64,000 nucleotides of DNA from Hansfordia pulvinata. Taxonomy: Eukaryota; Ascomycota; Sordariomycetes; Xylariales. The translations under genes and the position numbers were made by a program. Below the pieces are notes generated by a model, which was not told where the DNA came from, did no database searches, and worked only from the letters and a program-made list of their open reading frames with translations. The stretch is taken from contig BJKQ01000011.1 in NCBI GenBank assembly GCA_006538405.1, positions 869,501 through 933,500 on the forward strand, read 5' to 3'. Positions 39,713 to 50,096 of this stretch are shown one piece after another; within the stretch, counting starts at the first letter, position 1, and each line of letters opens with the position of its first letter.

Positions 39713-40890
39713 TCAAGCCTCCGACTCGGGAACGCGAGGCGCCTGGAAGCCGGGCGCGGCGCCCGGGGCGGTGTGCGTCGAGTAGACGGCGCCGGCGTGT
39801 TGTTGCTGCTGCTGCTGCGGCGAAGAGGCAGCAGAGGCGGCGATCCCCTCGGGGAGCTGGGGAAACGGGCTGTTGTCTGCGCCGCTGCCGATAGGAGCCC
39901 CTGCATCCGGGCCCGCGTACGGGGAGGAGGAGCCCTCGACGTCCCAGAGCTTCTTCTCGTGGTGCTGGTGCTGGTGGTTCTGGGCGGGGTCGCGGGCGCG
40001 GGCGGTGTAGTCGCCGGGGGCGTGGCAGCCGTCGGGGACGTGGAAGCGCAGGTCGAAGCGGCCGGCGAGGATGACGAGCAGGGCGAGGACCTCGAGGGTG
40101 AAGTTGAAGACGTAGAAGGCGGGCTTGCCGTCGAACCAGGCGGGACCGTCGCGGGGGCGGGGCGGGGACCAGCTGGCGCCCGTCTTGAAGCCGGCGATGA
40201 GCATGCACAGCAGGGTGGTGGCGGACAGCAGCGCGGTCTTGCTGCGCAGGGAGCCGTGACCGAAGGTCTCCTCCTGCTGGCGAGGGTCGCCGCGGGGGAG
40301 GGCAGCCAGTGGGCGAGGGCCAGCAGGGCCAGGGGCAGGCTGGCGATGACCAGCAGCAGGGTGGTGGCGGCGAGCTGGCTGTCGCGGCAGACCTGGCGGG
40401 TGTAAGGGTCGAGGGAGTATGCGTTGATGACGACGGTGGAGATGATGAGGACGAGGGCGGCGGCGATGCAGGCGTAGAGGCCCTTGAAGGCGAGGCGCAG
40501 GAGCGGGTGCCAGCCCAAGCGCGGCTGCCTGGCGCGCAGGACGCGCTGGGCGAAGACGAGGTTGGCCAGGTAGACGAGCAGGATGCCGGCGTTGACGAGG
40601 ATGGTGGCGGCCAGGGCGAGCCCGGCGTTGGTCGGGTGGGCGGACCAGGCGATGCGCAGCGCCAGCGTGGTGATGCGGGCCATGCTGAAGCCGAAGAGCA
40701 GGCCCGACAGGGGGAACTTGTGGCCCCGGCGCAGGTTGAGCTGCAGCAGCGTCATGTTGGTGGCGGCCGAGGCGACGTACAGCGCCATGAAGACGGCGCA
40801 GACGGGCACGTCCGGGAGCGTGGTGGGTATGCCGCCCAGCTGCGCGATCTGCGGGGGGTACGGGGGCCCCGTCGGCGGCGTGGAAGCCAT
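39713..40890 (-). CDS. DUF3112-type integral membrane protein, with a one-base frame break
   Basis: From ATG 40890 (MASTPPTGPPYPPQIAQLGG) the frame encodes about five hydrophobic helices (VFMALYVASAATNM, LFGFSMARITTLALRIAW, ATILVNAGILLVYLANLVF, CIAAALVLIISTVVI, LLLVIASLPLALLAL). The opening PPYPPQIAQLGGIPT and RRGHKF...LFGFSMARI resemble the fungal DUF3112 family as I remember it. After AHWLP the match continues in another frame (RQQEETFGHGSLRSKTALLS, then a helix near LALLVILAGRFDL) to TGA 39713. The span is 1178 nt, one base short; an extra C near 40300 restores 392 residues. The tail is Gln/Ala/Pro-rich and cytosolic. The function is unknown. Confidence 0.75.
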
Positions 40891-41002
40891 CGTGAGAGAG
40901 TGTGTGTGTATGTGTGTGTGTGTCTCTCTCTCTCTCTGAGTTGTCTGTGACTCTCCTGAGTGTAGAGTAGAGAGAGGGTTCCCCACGGTGCCTTGGGTAC
41001 AG

Positions 41003-41010
41003 GTATATAG
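41003..41010 (-). promoter_or_regulatory. TATA-like element upstream of the DUF3112 gene
   Basis: On the minus strand it reads CTATATAC, about 115 bases before the start codon; assigned by position. Confidence 0.45.
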
Positions 41011-41960
41011 AGAATATGATGAGAAAAAAGGGGGGGGATGTGTTGCGGTTCAGTACGGAGTCACAGGCTGGTCGAGGGGTGGCGATCGACTAGTGGATAT
41101 GAGATGTGAAGCTTGACGTAAAGGTGACGGTGATGCTGACTTATTAGCACTTGGATGATTTGGTGTGTGTGTGTGTAGTGTAAGTGATCGAGGACTCGTA
41201 CTACGAGGGCGTGAATTCGGAGGCCGAGGCTGAGTATAAGGTATAGATAGTGTCGGTAGGTGTGTGTGGTTGAGTATCGTGAGTGCTACTGCTTCGAGTG
41301 GTGACGCCAAGGCAGATAGTCAGACAGTTTGCGAGAAAAGGGTGGGTGGGAGCAAGACACGTGAGGATATATAGATATATATAATAAATACTTGCATTGG
41401 CCAGTCTCATCTCCGTTGATGCATGCATGCGCGCGTGCGTGCATCTGCCGCTCTCTGTGTGTGTCTGGCATCATCACTCCTCCATCCCGTAAGGGCTAAT
41501 CATGGACAAAGACAGGCGGCTGCTTACGAGAAGCCGAAGAAGAGAAGAGGCGAGGTCGGCGGTTGCAGGGTCTCAGTGCCGACCTTGGCACGCCGGCCGT
41601 GTCTCGCCCCGCCTCGACGCCCGCCGCCACTGATGGTTCGGGCCTCGCGGCCACGATAGCGTGGGCTCGGACTAGTTCCGTGTCCGGGGAGACGAGAACT
41701 CGGACAGATCGTCAACGAGATGGGCCAGAGTGATAGTCCGCAGAGACTATAGGCCGTAACGATTGTCATCATCATGGCCACCATCATCATCATCATCACC
41801 ATCAGCAGCAGCAGCACTCACTCGAGCCACTTCCACCACATCCATTCCCGGTGATTCAGCCGGTACCTTAATCACCCCGCCAGTCACACAGCCAGCCACA
41901 CTGTCTTTGTGGCTTGTAAGTCCATGACGACTCGGACTTGGAGTTGTGAGGAGGGACGCC

Positions 41961-41995
41961 GACTCGACTCGACTCGACTCGACTCGACTCGACTC
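41961..41995. repeat. (GACTC)7 tandem repeat
   Basis: Seven perfect five-base units. A shorter, imperfect version occurs near 2665-2692. Confidence 0.95.
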
Positions 41996-42918
41996 TCGAT
42001 CGGCATCTTCCGTTTCCGCCTCATCAAGCTAAGCTGAGCTGAGCTGCCTCGGCGTTCGCTCGTACGAGTACTCGTTCGTATACGAGCAATCCAGTCGCCC
42101 GCGCGCTTCGTCGGGTCGGAGGTTCAGACCGCCGATGGTCGCGAAGGCGCGACAAGGCCCAGGCAATGCACAAGGCCAGGCCCAGGCACGCGCAGGCCCC
42201 ACGATCCAGCCAAAAGAAACCCCCCATCAATCAGGAGCCCGATCCCCGCGCGTCGGTTGGGCCCCAAAAGAGGAGGGAGGGGATCGGAAAATCGAGGGCC
42301 CACACCACCACCACTCGCGACGCTCGCTCGCTCTCTCTCTCTCTCTCTCTGCGCAGGTAGGCGGGCAGGCAGTCGGGCCAACTTGGGTCACGCTTGTCCG
42401 AGGCCTTCCTTTTTCCCTCTTTTTCTTTCTCTCGTCGCGTCGCAGGGAGGGAGAAAGCCACGTGCCGTGCCGTGCCTCTCCCTCCGTCCAAGTGTGAGCA
42501 GCTTCTGCGTCGTTCCCGACAAGGTACGAAGGACTCGTAGTGAGGCGCAATGGTCCCCCCCCCCCCCCCCCCCCCCCCTTGCTGCGAAATACTCCGACAA
42601 GGAAACAGTTGCAGATCGTTTGGAAAGGGTTCCAACTGGACCAGGGCGGATCTGCTCTAATTAGTAACGTATGTACTCGTAGGCGTCGCATGGCATACGA
42701 GTAGCTTGACTTGCCACCTTGCCCATCAGGAAAAATACCGGCAAGGCCCATCACCGAAGAGCGTACTGTCTTTCTTTCTTCTTCTTTGTCCTCTTTGGGT
42801 CAGAGCAGATCCCCAGCTTTTCCATGAAAAGGGGAAAAAAAAAACAAGAAGAACTCTCCAAAAAGGTTGATCATTATCGTAAATTAATATTCGTTTCAGA
42901 GAAGAAGAAGACAAGCCG

Positions 42919-44955
42919 CTACATATAGAAGCTATCCCAGGCCGCCGGCGGAGGCGTCGGCCCCTTCGGACTCAACGGCGACGGCGCCCAGCACACCGGC
43001 GGCGCGCCGTCGCCGCTGGCGTTCCCGGATGACTCCCTCTGCTGTTGTCGCTGCCGGCTGCTATCCGTGCTCGCGTCCGAAGCGGCCGAATCCCTACGTA
43101 TCACCACCGCTACCGGCGCCGGCGCCGGCGGCTGCTCCACCAGCTCCAGACCCAGTTCAACGTCGTCCTCGCCCTCGTGCTGCTCGCGCGCATCGGCTAG
43201 CGCAGGCGACTTGCAGAGGTGCTGACCATCCTCCCACCCGCGGCGATCCCTGCCGACGCCTCCGCCGCCGTCGTCGTCCTTCTTCCTCGCGGCCGCGGCC
43301 GCTGCCGTCGTCGTCGCCGCGATCGAGCCCGCCCATGTCCAAGCGCCACCGACGCTGCCCCGGTTGCTCTCCTCCGGGGACATGGAGGGCGTCGAGGCGG
43401 ACTTGGGGTACAGGTGCTGGTGGAGGCTCCCGCGCCCGTTGAAGGAGGGCAGGCTGCTCCCTGCGCTCGCGCCGCGGCCGGGCGGTGGCCGGCTGCGGCG
43501 GGCGCCGCTGCCGCCGCCGTTGCTGCGCCCTTGCGACGACCGGTGGACGTCGCGCACCAGGACCCGGAGCACGGGGATCGCCGCCGCCATGATGGTCGCC
43601 GCCGCGTCGGTGACGGCCCAGATGTGCAGCTCGCTCATCATGACTGTGTGTGTGCACGAAGCCCCCTTTCAGTCAGCTGAAGCCCGGTGCTGTGTCGCAA
43701 GCTGAGAGAAGGGGGAGGGGGGGGGGGAGTTGGCGAAGGATGGGAAGAATGCAAGAGCGAGAGAAAACATACCGAACCAGTCCATCGAGCCGCCCAGTAG
43801 TGTGCGCACCAATCTCACGGCCGAGACAACGCCGGTGCTGTCATGATGATTCTAGTCAGCACAAGCAAAACCCTCCTCTCCTGTTTTTCTCTTCTTTCGA
43901 TTTCCCACGGGGCCGTGGCGTGACCAACCCCCTCGAGGTTGAAGGTCGGGGGTGGGCGAAGTAGCTTGGGAGGACTCACAGCGCACCGAGGCTCATGGCG
44001 AACGCCACGCCAATCTTCTCACTCTTGGACAGGTTCAGGTTCCAGATAACGTGCCACGGCAGCCACACGAGCAGACAGTCGAGGATGATGGCCACGCCTT
44101 ATACGGGGGTTCCGGGTTGTCCGAGTTAGTGAGTGGTCTCAAGTCGCCGTGTCTGAAGCGGATAGGGCCCCGGGATGTCCACCCCTCGCGCTCCAAGCAG
44201 AAAAAGAGAGAGAGAGAGAGGGCGGCAAAAAAGGAGGCTCACCTGCACTCTGGGCCATGACGGCAGCGAAGCCGAGATCGGTCTGACACGCGCCGGGAAG
44301 CCCGTAGCCCAGACCTCCCGCCGGTAGTCCGCCGCCCGGGGCCCCCCGCCGCCGCTGCCGCCGGTCCTCTCGCTGTTGGGGGCGGTGCAAGGGTGCCGCC
44401 ACAGCAGGATGGCCGGGATGATGTAGTTGAGGTTGAAAAGAACAATAGCGGCCCAGACCAAGCCCGTCTGCCACCCTTTCGTCACCCGCAGGATCATCAG
44501 CGCCACCGCCGTCTTGCTCCACGCCATGGCCAGGTACTCGAGGTTGGCCGCGACCAGGTTGAGCGCCATCGTGGACGGGTCGAAGCCCGGCGCAAAGCCC
44601 CGCGCGAAGCCCCGCGCCATCATCTGCGTCACGATCGCGCAGGCGGCGAGCAGGAGGAGCTGCGACGAACGGGATTAGACTCAGCCGGGTGTAAAGAGAG
44701 CGGGGGAGGGGCATGTTTGAGTGAGCTGGTAGGTAGGCAGCTGCTGCGGGGGATTTCGGTTTGCTTCCAAAGGACGAAATCGACAAGAAGAAGAGTTGAT
44801 AGACATACCCACGACAGAGTGATAAACAAGTCGTCGATCGAGGTGGCGTGAGTCCGGAACATCTTACACCACAGTCGCAGGCCGAGGAACGCCCCGGCCA
44901 AGGCACACATGACCCATACCGTGGCTAGCACGGCCGCCTCGGTATTCTGGCCCAT
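42919..44955 (-). CDS. Pth11-like / fungal rhodopsin-domain membrane protein with two opposite frame breaks
   Basis: Exons on the minus strand: 44955..44809, 44659..44243, 44098..43980, 43837..43773 and 43643..42919; the total is 1473 nt, a multiple of three. The first helix (AAVLATVWVMCALAGAFLGL) and WCKMFRTHATSIDDLFITLSW, then LEYLAMAWSKTAVALMILRV and VLFNLNYIIPAILLWRHPC, fit the seven-helix Pth11-like / rhodopsin-domain family. CQTDLGFAAVMAQSAG plus VAIILDCLLVWLPWHVIW clearly belong to helix 6, but lie one frame off; the main frame returns at LNLSKSEKIGVAFAMSLG. So one base is missing near 44295 and one extra A sits near 44040. The literal frame stays open but scrambles helix 6. A long Ser/Gly/Gln-rich cytosolic tail ends the protein. 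It may be a cell-surface sensor. Confidence 0.75.
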
Positions 44956-47029
44956 GGTCGGGCGTCGAGTGGGAGATTGTCTGCCGCGGTGTGAGTCGAG
45001 GCTCCACGGAGTTGTAGTGTTTCTTTTCCCCAGGCGTCTGAGATATCACATCGAGGACCAGGAGAACAGGAAAACCACACTCCGCCAGGTCCTCGCGCCC
45101 TCGGTGGCAAGCGACCCTGTATAATATAATAGGACACGGCAGCCCAGCGAGACGGCGGTCGGCGCCATCTCGGAATCCGCCGCCGGAGGGAGCGTGGGGA
45201 GGCATCATTGCAACTTCGGGCTTTATCCTACGATCTCGTCGCTAGTCTCCAAGCAAGCCAAGGGTGCTATTTCACCCCCCACAATTGGCGCGCAGTCGAG
45301 CGGCTTTTGAGCCCCTCGCTCTCAGGAACGCGGGACTATAGTGCCTGGCGTGTGGTGCAGAGAACGACCGTGACGCAAGCCCTGGTAGGGTTATCGCCAT
45401 GCCTGTCTGCTAATGCCTGCAAAGGCCCCAAGAACACGCGCGATTTGGCGTGGCCGGCCCGGGCTAGTATGAAGCCTATCGACTTCTTGGCGATCGTGAA
45501 GCCCGAGTCCAGTCCCCGTCAGAGCTAGCGCGGCCGTGGAGGTGTGCTGGGCCAGCCGTTGAACGTTGCATAGGCGCCGGGGACCCCAAGCTGCGGGTTC
45601 CATTCGGGTTTGCACAAGTCAGCCGTCAATGTGACTGTGAGTTCAGCTTCTGCGGTGAGGGGGAGGGCGGGCAGCTGCTCCGAATGCTTTGACGGTCTCG
45701 GAGGCAGCAAGCCGTGGGTGTGCACGCGTGGTACGAGTACTCGTAGAGCCCGCGTCCTTGGCCGCCCGTGTTGAACCTCGAAGGATCGCGAAATGAGGCT
45801 TCGCGCGGAATTAGAACAGAGCCAGGCTCGGGCCCCAGTCCAACCCCCAACCCCCGCCCCGGCGGGCCGTTGAAAGCACGTGTGATGGCCACCACAAATA
45901 CCTTACACAGCAAGGTTGGCTGCGTAGGAAGCAGCGGGGGCGTGCAGATGGGTTGGGCTGCGGGCGTCCTTTCGCGTGCACTTGCTCCCAGCATCGAGGG
46001 CCGCAAGAGTGAAGAGTAGGCAACATCAGGGCCGATCGTCTACCGACAGCTGTCGGATCCTCCCGGGCTTGCCAGACCCGGCAGGTCAGCTGAAAATAGG
46101 GCGCACAATGGGTCGCGTGGAGGGTAGCTCACAGCTGTTTCCGGACACTTTGTGAAGCAGGCACAGCACGATGATGGTTGGCTTTTGCGAGCCTCGTGCT
46201 GTTGCGCCGTCATGAGATGCTTGCCCTCCCCTCACGGTCGTCGCCAGTGGTCTCCATATCGCTGCTCGGCCTCGCGCCAAGTCCACCATAGCTTCGTGTT
46301 CCACGCCTCGCGGTTCTCTCGCTTCGCCTTGGGTGACGAAGCGTGCTCGCACCTAGGCCCGCCCGAGTTGATTGACCGGCATCTGGCGTGATCGACCGTG
46401 ACACAGCTGGTTCCGACGCACGATTGCCGATCCCAGGCCACGGAAGGATTCCTGCGTTCTGTCCTCTGTATGCGCAGGCAGGCGCGGAGGCCCACGAGGA
46501 TTCCGACGATGACCGCCGTGCTGGGGAGCGCCTTGCTATAACCCCAGAGCTATGAGTCTGAGCTTCGATGCTCGGTGCTGTCAACAGCTGATCGGCCTGC
46601 CCCAAAGGGTGGCTTGGCGGCCCATCACCTCCATCCTCGAGCCATGGTGTTCAGCGGGGGCGGCTTCCAGCGCGTTCAATGGGCCGTGTCCGACCCACCG
46701 CCATCCTTCCTCGGCCGTTACTCGAAAATAGCATCAAAACAAACCAACATCTGCACGCCTCGAGGTATAAAGAAGATGGCAGCTGGCTGTTCTTTGGGGG
46801 AGCAGGCTGTCTTCTCGTCTGTGTCCAGAGCCAATCTCAAGAGTCGCTTCACCGAAGGCCAAGGTTGTGTCCGTTTGCGATGTTTATTTTGCGTGATTAA
46901 TACCCCATCCGTTGTCGAGCCCCTTTCCTCTTCGCAGGCATAAAGAACGCCCGGGTTTCGCCAGACCGCCCAGAGAAACGTCCTATCCGGGCATCGACAC
47001 ACACCGCACACGCAGAGTGCACTACCGAC
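44956..47029. other. Divergent intergenic region
   Basis: It contains the TATA-like TATAATATAAT near 45119-45131 (on the Pth11-like gene side), a palindrome TACGAGTACTCGTA at 45732-45745 and a weak minus-strand frame at 46232-46555. The rest shows nothing I can support. Confidence 0.5.
46232..46555 (-). CDS. Possible exon of a small membrane protein, weak
   Basis: An open frame without its own ATG encodes a hydrophobic helix (ALPSTAVIVGILVGLRACL) followed by basic residues and a Trp-rich end (EAWNTKLWWTWREAEQRYGD), stop at 46232. It looks protein-like. It could be the last exon of a small single-pass protein whose first exon I cannot place; a CATAG acceptor-like site lies just upstream. Confidence 0.25.
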
Positions 47030-48094
47030 ATGGCTGTCCTGAGCTGGAGCTGCAGCGGCGGCATCGGTGGCTGCGGGAGCCTCAGCGGAGTCAGCTGTAT
47101 CCGCTGCCGGATCCGGCAAGTCCTGATGCCCCGGGCCGCGAGCCGCAAGGCCAAGAAGAACTCGCGCTACGGCCTCGTCACCCGCAGCATGGGCCGGGCC
47201 AAGTCCCACCGCCAGCACGACCGGAGGTCCGGAGCCGCCACCAGCGACCACGACGACAGCGAGTGGTGGTCCAGCGCCGTGCTCGCCGACAAGACGCAGC
47301 CCCCGATCGTCCCGCTGGAGGGCAGGCGAGCCAGCTCGGCGCCCGCGCGGCCGCAGCGCCCGAAGAGCTTCGCGCCGCTCGGCTTCGGTATCCGCCGCCT
47401 GTCGCAGTCGACCACAGCCGCGACAGCCTCCGGAGCGCCGGAGCGCGGCGGCGCCGCGCCACAACAGCCCATATTCGGGACCACCAAGGCCCGGGCCATG
47501 TCGACGCCGCCGCCGCGCACCAAGACGCCAACAAGGCCCTCGCACGCCGGGGCGCAGCAGCCGCCTCTCGAGCCGCTGCCAGCCATGCCGCCGGCCCCGC
47601 GGGCGGATCATCACTGCTTCCCGCCGCCGCTGCGCACGGGGGTCGTCGAGCTGCCGGGCTGCAGCGCACAGCAGTCCGTGGAGTCGCCGGTTGTGCCACT
47701 ATCGCCGCCCGCGGAATCGCCCATCGTCCCTCTGCCGCCGCTGAAAGACTTCAAGCCGCGAGCGCACAGGAGGACCAAAAGTCACAACGATACGGCGCAG
47801 CCGCCGGTGAGCCCGCCAACGGGCCCGTTGCCGCCGCTGCCCCAGTCGAGGATTGGCTATTCGCAGCAGCAGCAGCAACAGCAGCAGCAGGCGCCGCCAC
47901 ATCAGCGCTTGACAATATCCGGGCTCGCCGACAAGACACAGCCGCCGGTGGTGCCGCTGGCGCCGTCGAGCCAGGGCAACCCGCCGCCCGCGCGTCCCAT
48001 TCGGCCGCAGAGCGGGATGGTGCCTCCGAGGAGCAAGGTGCAGCGGCCGGCGGGAAGGATGAGCGGCATGGGGTTCGCCATGTTTGTGCCGTGA
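47030..48094 (+). CDS. Proline-rich hypothetical protein with LADKTQPP repeats
   Basis: Single exon of 354 residues from ATG 47030. It is low-complexity, rich in Pro, Ser, Ala, Arg and Gln, with no signal peptide or membrane helix and probably disordered. The motif LADKTQPPIVPL recurs as LADKTQPPVVPL about 235 residues later, each followed by an ARPxRP element. Related short motifs ESPVVPL and ESPIVPLPPL occur between them. A Cys-rich N-terminus (CSGGIGGCG, CIRCRIRQ) and a poly-Gln run of nine precede or interrupt the repeats. The PxxP motifs could bind SH3 domains, which is inference. The start fits because the frame ends soon upstream. I do not recognise the family. Confidence 0.6.
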   Translation: MAVLSWSCSGGIGGCGSLSGVSCIRCRIRQVLMPRAASRKAKKNSRYGLVTRSMGRAKSHRQHDRRSGAATSDHDDSEWWSSAVLADKTQPPIVPLEGRRASSAPARPQRPKSFAPLGFGIRRLSQSTTAATASGAPERGGAAPQQPIFGTTKARAMSTPPPRTKTPTRPSHAGAQQPPLEPLPAMPPAPRADHHCFPPPLRTGVVELPGCSAQQSVESPVVPLSPPAESPIVPLPPLKDFKPRAHRRTKSHNDTAQPPVSPPTGPLPPLPQSRIGYSQQQQQQQQQAPPHQRLTISGLADKTQPPVVPLAPSSQGNPPPARPIRPQSGMVPPRSKVQRPAGRMSGMGFAMFVP

Positions 48095-48860
48095 GCGTCG
48101 AGGGAGTCCGAGTCTTCGATGAGCAATAGGACGAGCGATCTTAGAATTGTTGGGGGTGATGACGTGTCGACCGCAGTGAGGTGGCAGGTTGAAGGTGTAC
48201 GATACGCATCTTGCGACGACTTCAATTCATGACGACACAAGAAAATAAGGTGAAGCAAGGTTGCATGTACCGATAGATTGCATATAAACGGAGTTGGGAA
48301 GACAGGATTGGTTCGTTACTTTATTGGTTACATGTACACTTACTGTACGCTTTCACTTTACCGTCATACATATATTACCGACAGAATACCTTATAAACTC
48401 GCCGTATCATTCCGTTCGTTTCCGTTCACTGATAGGTTCAAGTGTACCCAAGGTACCCAAAGTCTTGTCGGGTGTCTTTTCTGTTATGGAGGTATCGTCG
48501 AAAGTTGGCAGGCACGACCGCAGAGCAGACCGCCGTGCCTGCCTGCCTGCCTGCCCTCAAGCCGTGGCCTCGGCCTCCGGGTGTGAAAAGTAGGACCCGT
48601 GGCAGCACTGCTCCGGCGCCGGCGCCGGCTCCGAAGTGCCCCGCCCCCCACATTGCACCGCTTCCTCGCCTCGCTTCAGTGGTTTGCGACGCAGACGTCA
48701 TCGTCACCACCCGGCCCTCGATCTTTACAGCCCGTTTTGATCCTCTCTTTCCAAGCCCCTGCGAGCAATTCACGCACAGAGCACAGCCGACAGCCCACCG
48801 TCACCCGCGCCACCCCCCTCTGTTGCCGCTCGCGGCCCCGCATAACGCCCCTCGCTTCAG
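48095..48860. other. Intergenic region before the methyltransferase-like gene
   Basis: AT-rich up to about 48440, then pyrimidine-rich and probably leader sequence. No gene is supported. Confidence 0.55.
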
Positions 48861-50096
48861 ATGGCCCCCAGCAGGGCCTCCTTCACCCATTGCGAGGGCG
48901 CGCCAGCCTGGAATCCCTCGGCACTCGTCTGCGATGACAAGGACAGCAGCGGCGCCAGCGGCCAGCTCGAGGCCGCGGCGCTGGCGCACCTCGACCGCGA
49001 CGACCTCGCCTCGGCCACGCGCACCGCCTTCAGCCTGCCCGCCCGCGACGCCTACGTCTACCACGCCATGGTCAGCGTGACGCTGGCCCAGGTCCAGCAC
49101 GCCGTCGCCCTTGGCGGCGCAAACCGCCTGCACGCCTGGTACCGCGACCCCGACGACCCCAGCAACCCGGCGCCGCCGCCGCCTCGCCCCGACACGGACG
49201 CATACCTCGCCATCTTCGACCCCGCCACGGCCACCGCCTCCGCCCTCAAGTCCCTAGCTGCCAACGCCCGCAAGGCCAGCCTGCGCGCCCGGGTCGCCGA
49301 CCACCTGCTGCGCAAGCGCTATCTGCACCCCGCTCGCCCGGAACTCCAGATCCCCCGACTGAAGAGCAAGGCCAGCAAGAACAAGAAGGACAAGATTGAC
49401 GGCGCCGGGAGCGCGGCTGAGCCCTCCAACAACCCCTATTTGCCCTTCCTCACCTGGGCCGCCCGCAACCTCGAATGGGCCGGCCCCTGCGACCTGTCCG
49501 AGTCGGTGCCCACCAGCCACCACGTCCTGCCCGTCCTCATGCACCACTTTGGCTGCGCCTGCCCCTCGTACGAGGCCCTCGAGATCCTGCGCCTCGTGGC
49601 CGACGGGCGCCCTGTCGTCGACATGGGCAGCGGCAACGGCTACTGGACCTTCATGCTGCGCCGCCACGGCGGCCTGGCCGCCGTGCACCCCGTCGACAGC
49701 GCCCAGAGCTCCTGGCGCGTCAACTGGGTCGCCGACACCGAGGTGGCCGACGGCGCTGCCTGGCTGGGCCGGCGCGGCGGCGCCCCGGACGCCGTCCTGC
49801 TGCTCGTCTACCCCATCGTGGGCGGCGGCGTCGCGGGCGGGCGCGAGGGCGGCTTCACCCGCGACATGCTGGCCGCCTACCGTGGCGACACGCTGGCCGT
49901 CGTCGGCACCCAGAACCGCAACGGCTACACGGGCTTCCGTGGCGAGAGCATGGAGCAGTTCATGGCCCGCGAGCACCCGGACTGGACCCGCGTCGCCCAG
50001 GTCGCTCTGCCCAGCTTCCCCGGCAAGGACGAGGCCCTCTTCGTATTCCAGAGGGGCGACAGGGCGCCGCGCGAGGCAGCACCTGCCGAAGGATAA
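48861..50096 (+). CDS. Class I SAM-dependent methyltransferase-like protein
   Basis: Single exon of 411 residues with intact frame. Residues 1-170 are Ala-rich and helical. A basic segment (RLKSKASKNKKDKID) precedes NPYLPFLTWAARNLEWAGPC. The SAM-binding motif I is VVDMGSGNGYWTFMLRR (about residue 255), followed by VHPVDSAQSSWRVNWVADT and a strand-like DAVLLLVYPIVGGG. ALFVFQRG near the end is a further strand. The fold is the class I methyltransferase fold. I cannot name the substrate, and a conserved catalytic motif of a specific subfamily is not obvious. Proteins of this layout are common in filamentous ascomycetes and annotated only as hypothetical. There is no signal peptide. Confidence 0.75.
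   Translation: MAPSRASFTHCEGAPAWNPSALVCDDKDSSGASGQLEAAALAHLDRDDLASATRTAFSLPARDAYVYHAMVSVTLAQVQHAVALGGANRLHAWYRDPDDPSNPAPPPPRPDTDAYLAIFDPATATASALKSLAANARKASLRARVADHLLRKRYLHPARPELQIPRLKSKASKNKKDKIDGAGSAAEPSNNPYLPFLTWAARNLEWAGPCDLSESVPTSHHVLPVLMHHFGCACPSYEALEILRLVADGRPVVDMGSGNGYWTFMLRRHGGLAAVHPVDSAQSSWRVNWVADTEVADGAAWLGRRGGAPDAVLLLVYPIVGGGVAGGREGGFTRDMLAAYRGDTLAVVGTQNRNGYTGFRGESMEQFMAREHPDWTRVAQVALPSFPGKDEALFVFQRGDRAPREAAPAEG

Larger units (their letters stand above)
40891..42918. other. Intergenic region rich in simple repeats
   Basis: It contains GT/CT dinucleotide tracts near 40905-40940, seven copies of GACTC at 41961-41995, a CT tract near 42330-42350, a 24-base C run at 42555-42578 and three TACTCGTA-type motifs at 42063, 42674 and 42696. 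Open frames here are low-complexity. I support no gene. Confidence 0.6.

Noticed and set aside
42555..42578. 24-base C run as a structural element
   Set aside because: Single homopolymer; runs of C or G near 16144, 35587 and here look like ordinary simple repeats and may have wrong lengths.
46718..47614. Long minus-strand frame opposite the proline-rich gene
   Set aside because: Arg/Gly-rich shadow frame; the plus strand has the clear module repeats.
49254..49976. Minus-strand frame opposite the methyltransferase-like gene
   Set aside because: Shadow frame with no motif; the plus strand carries motif I.
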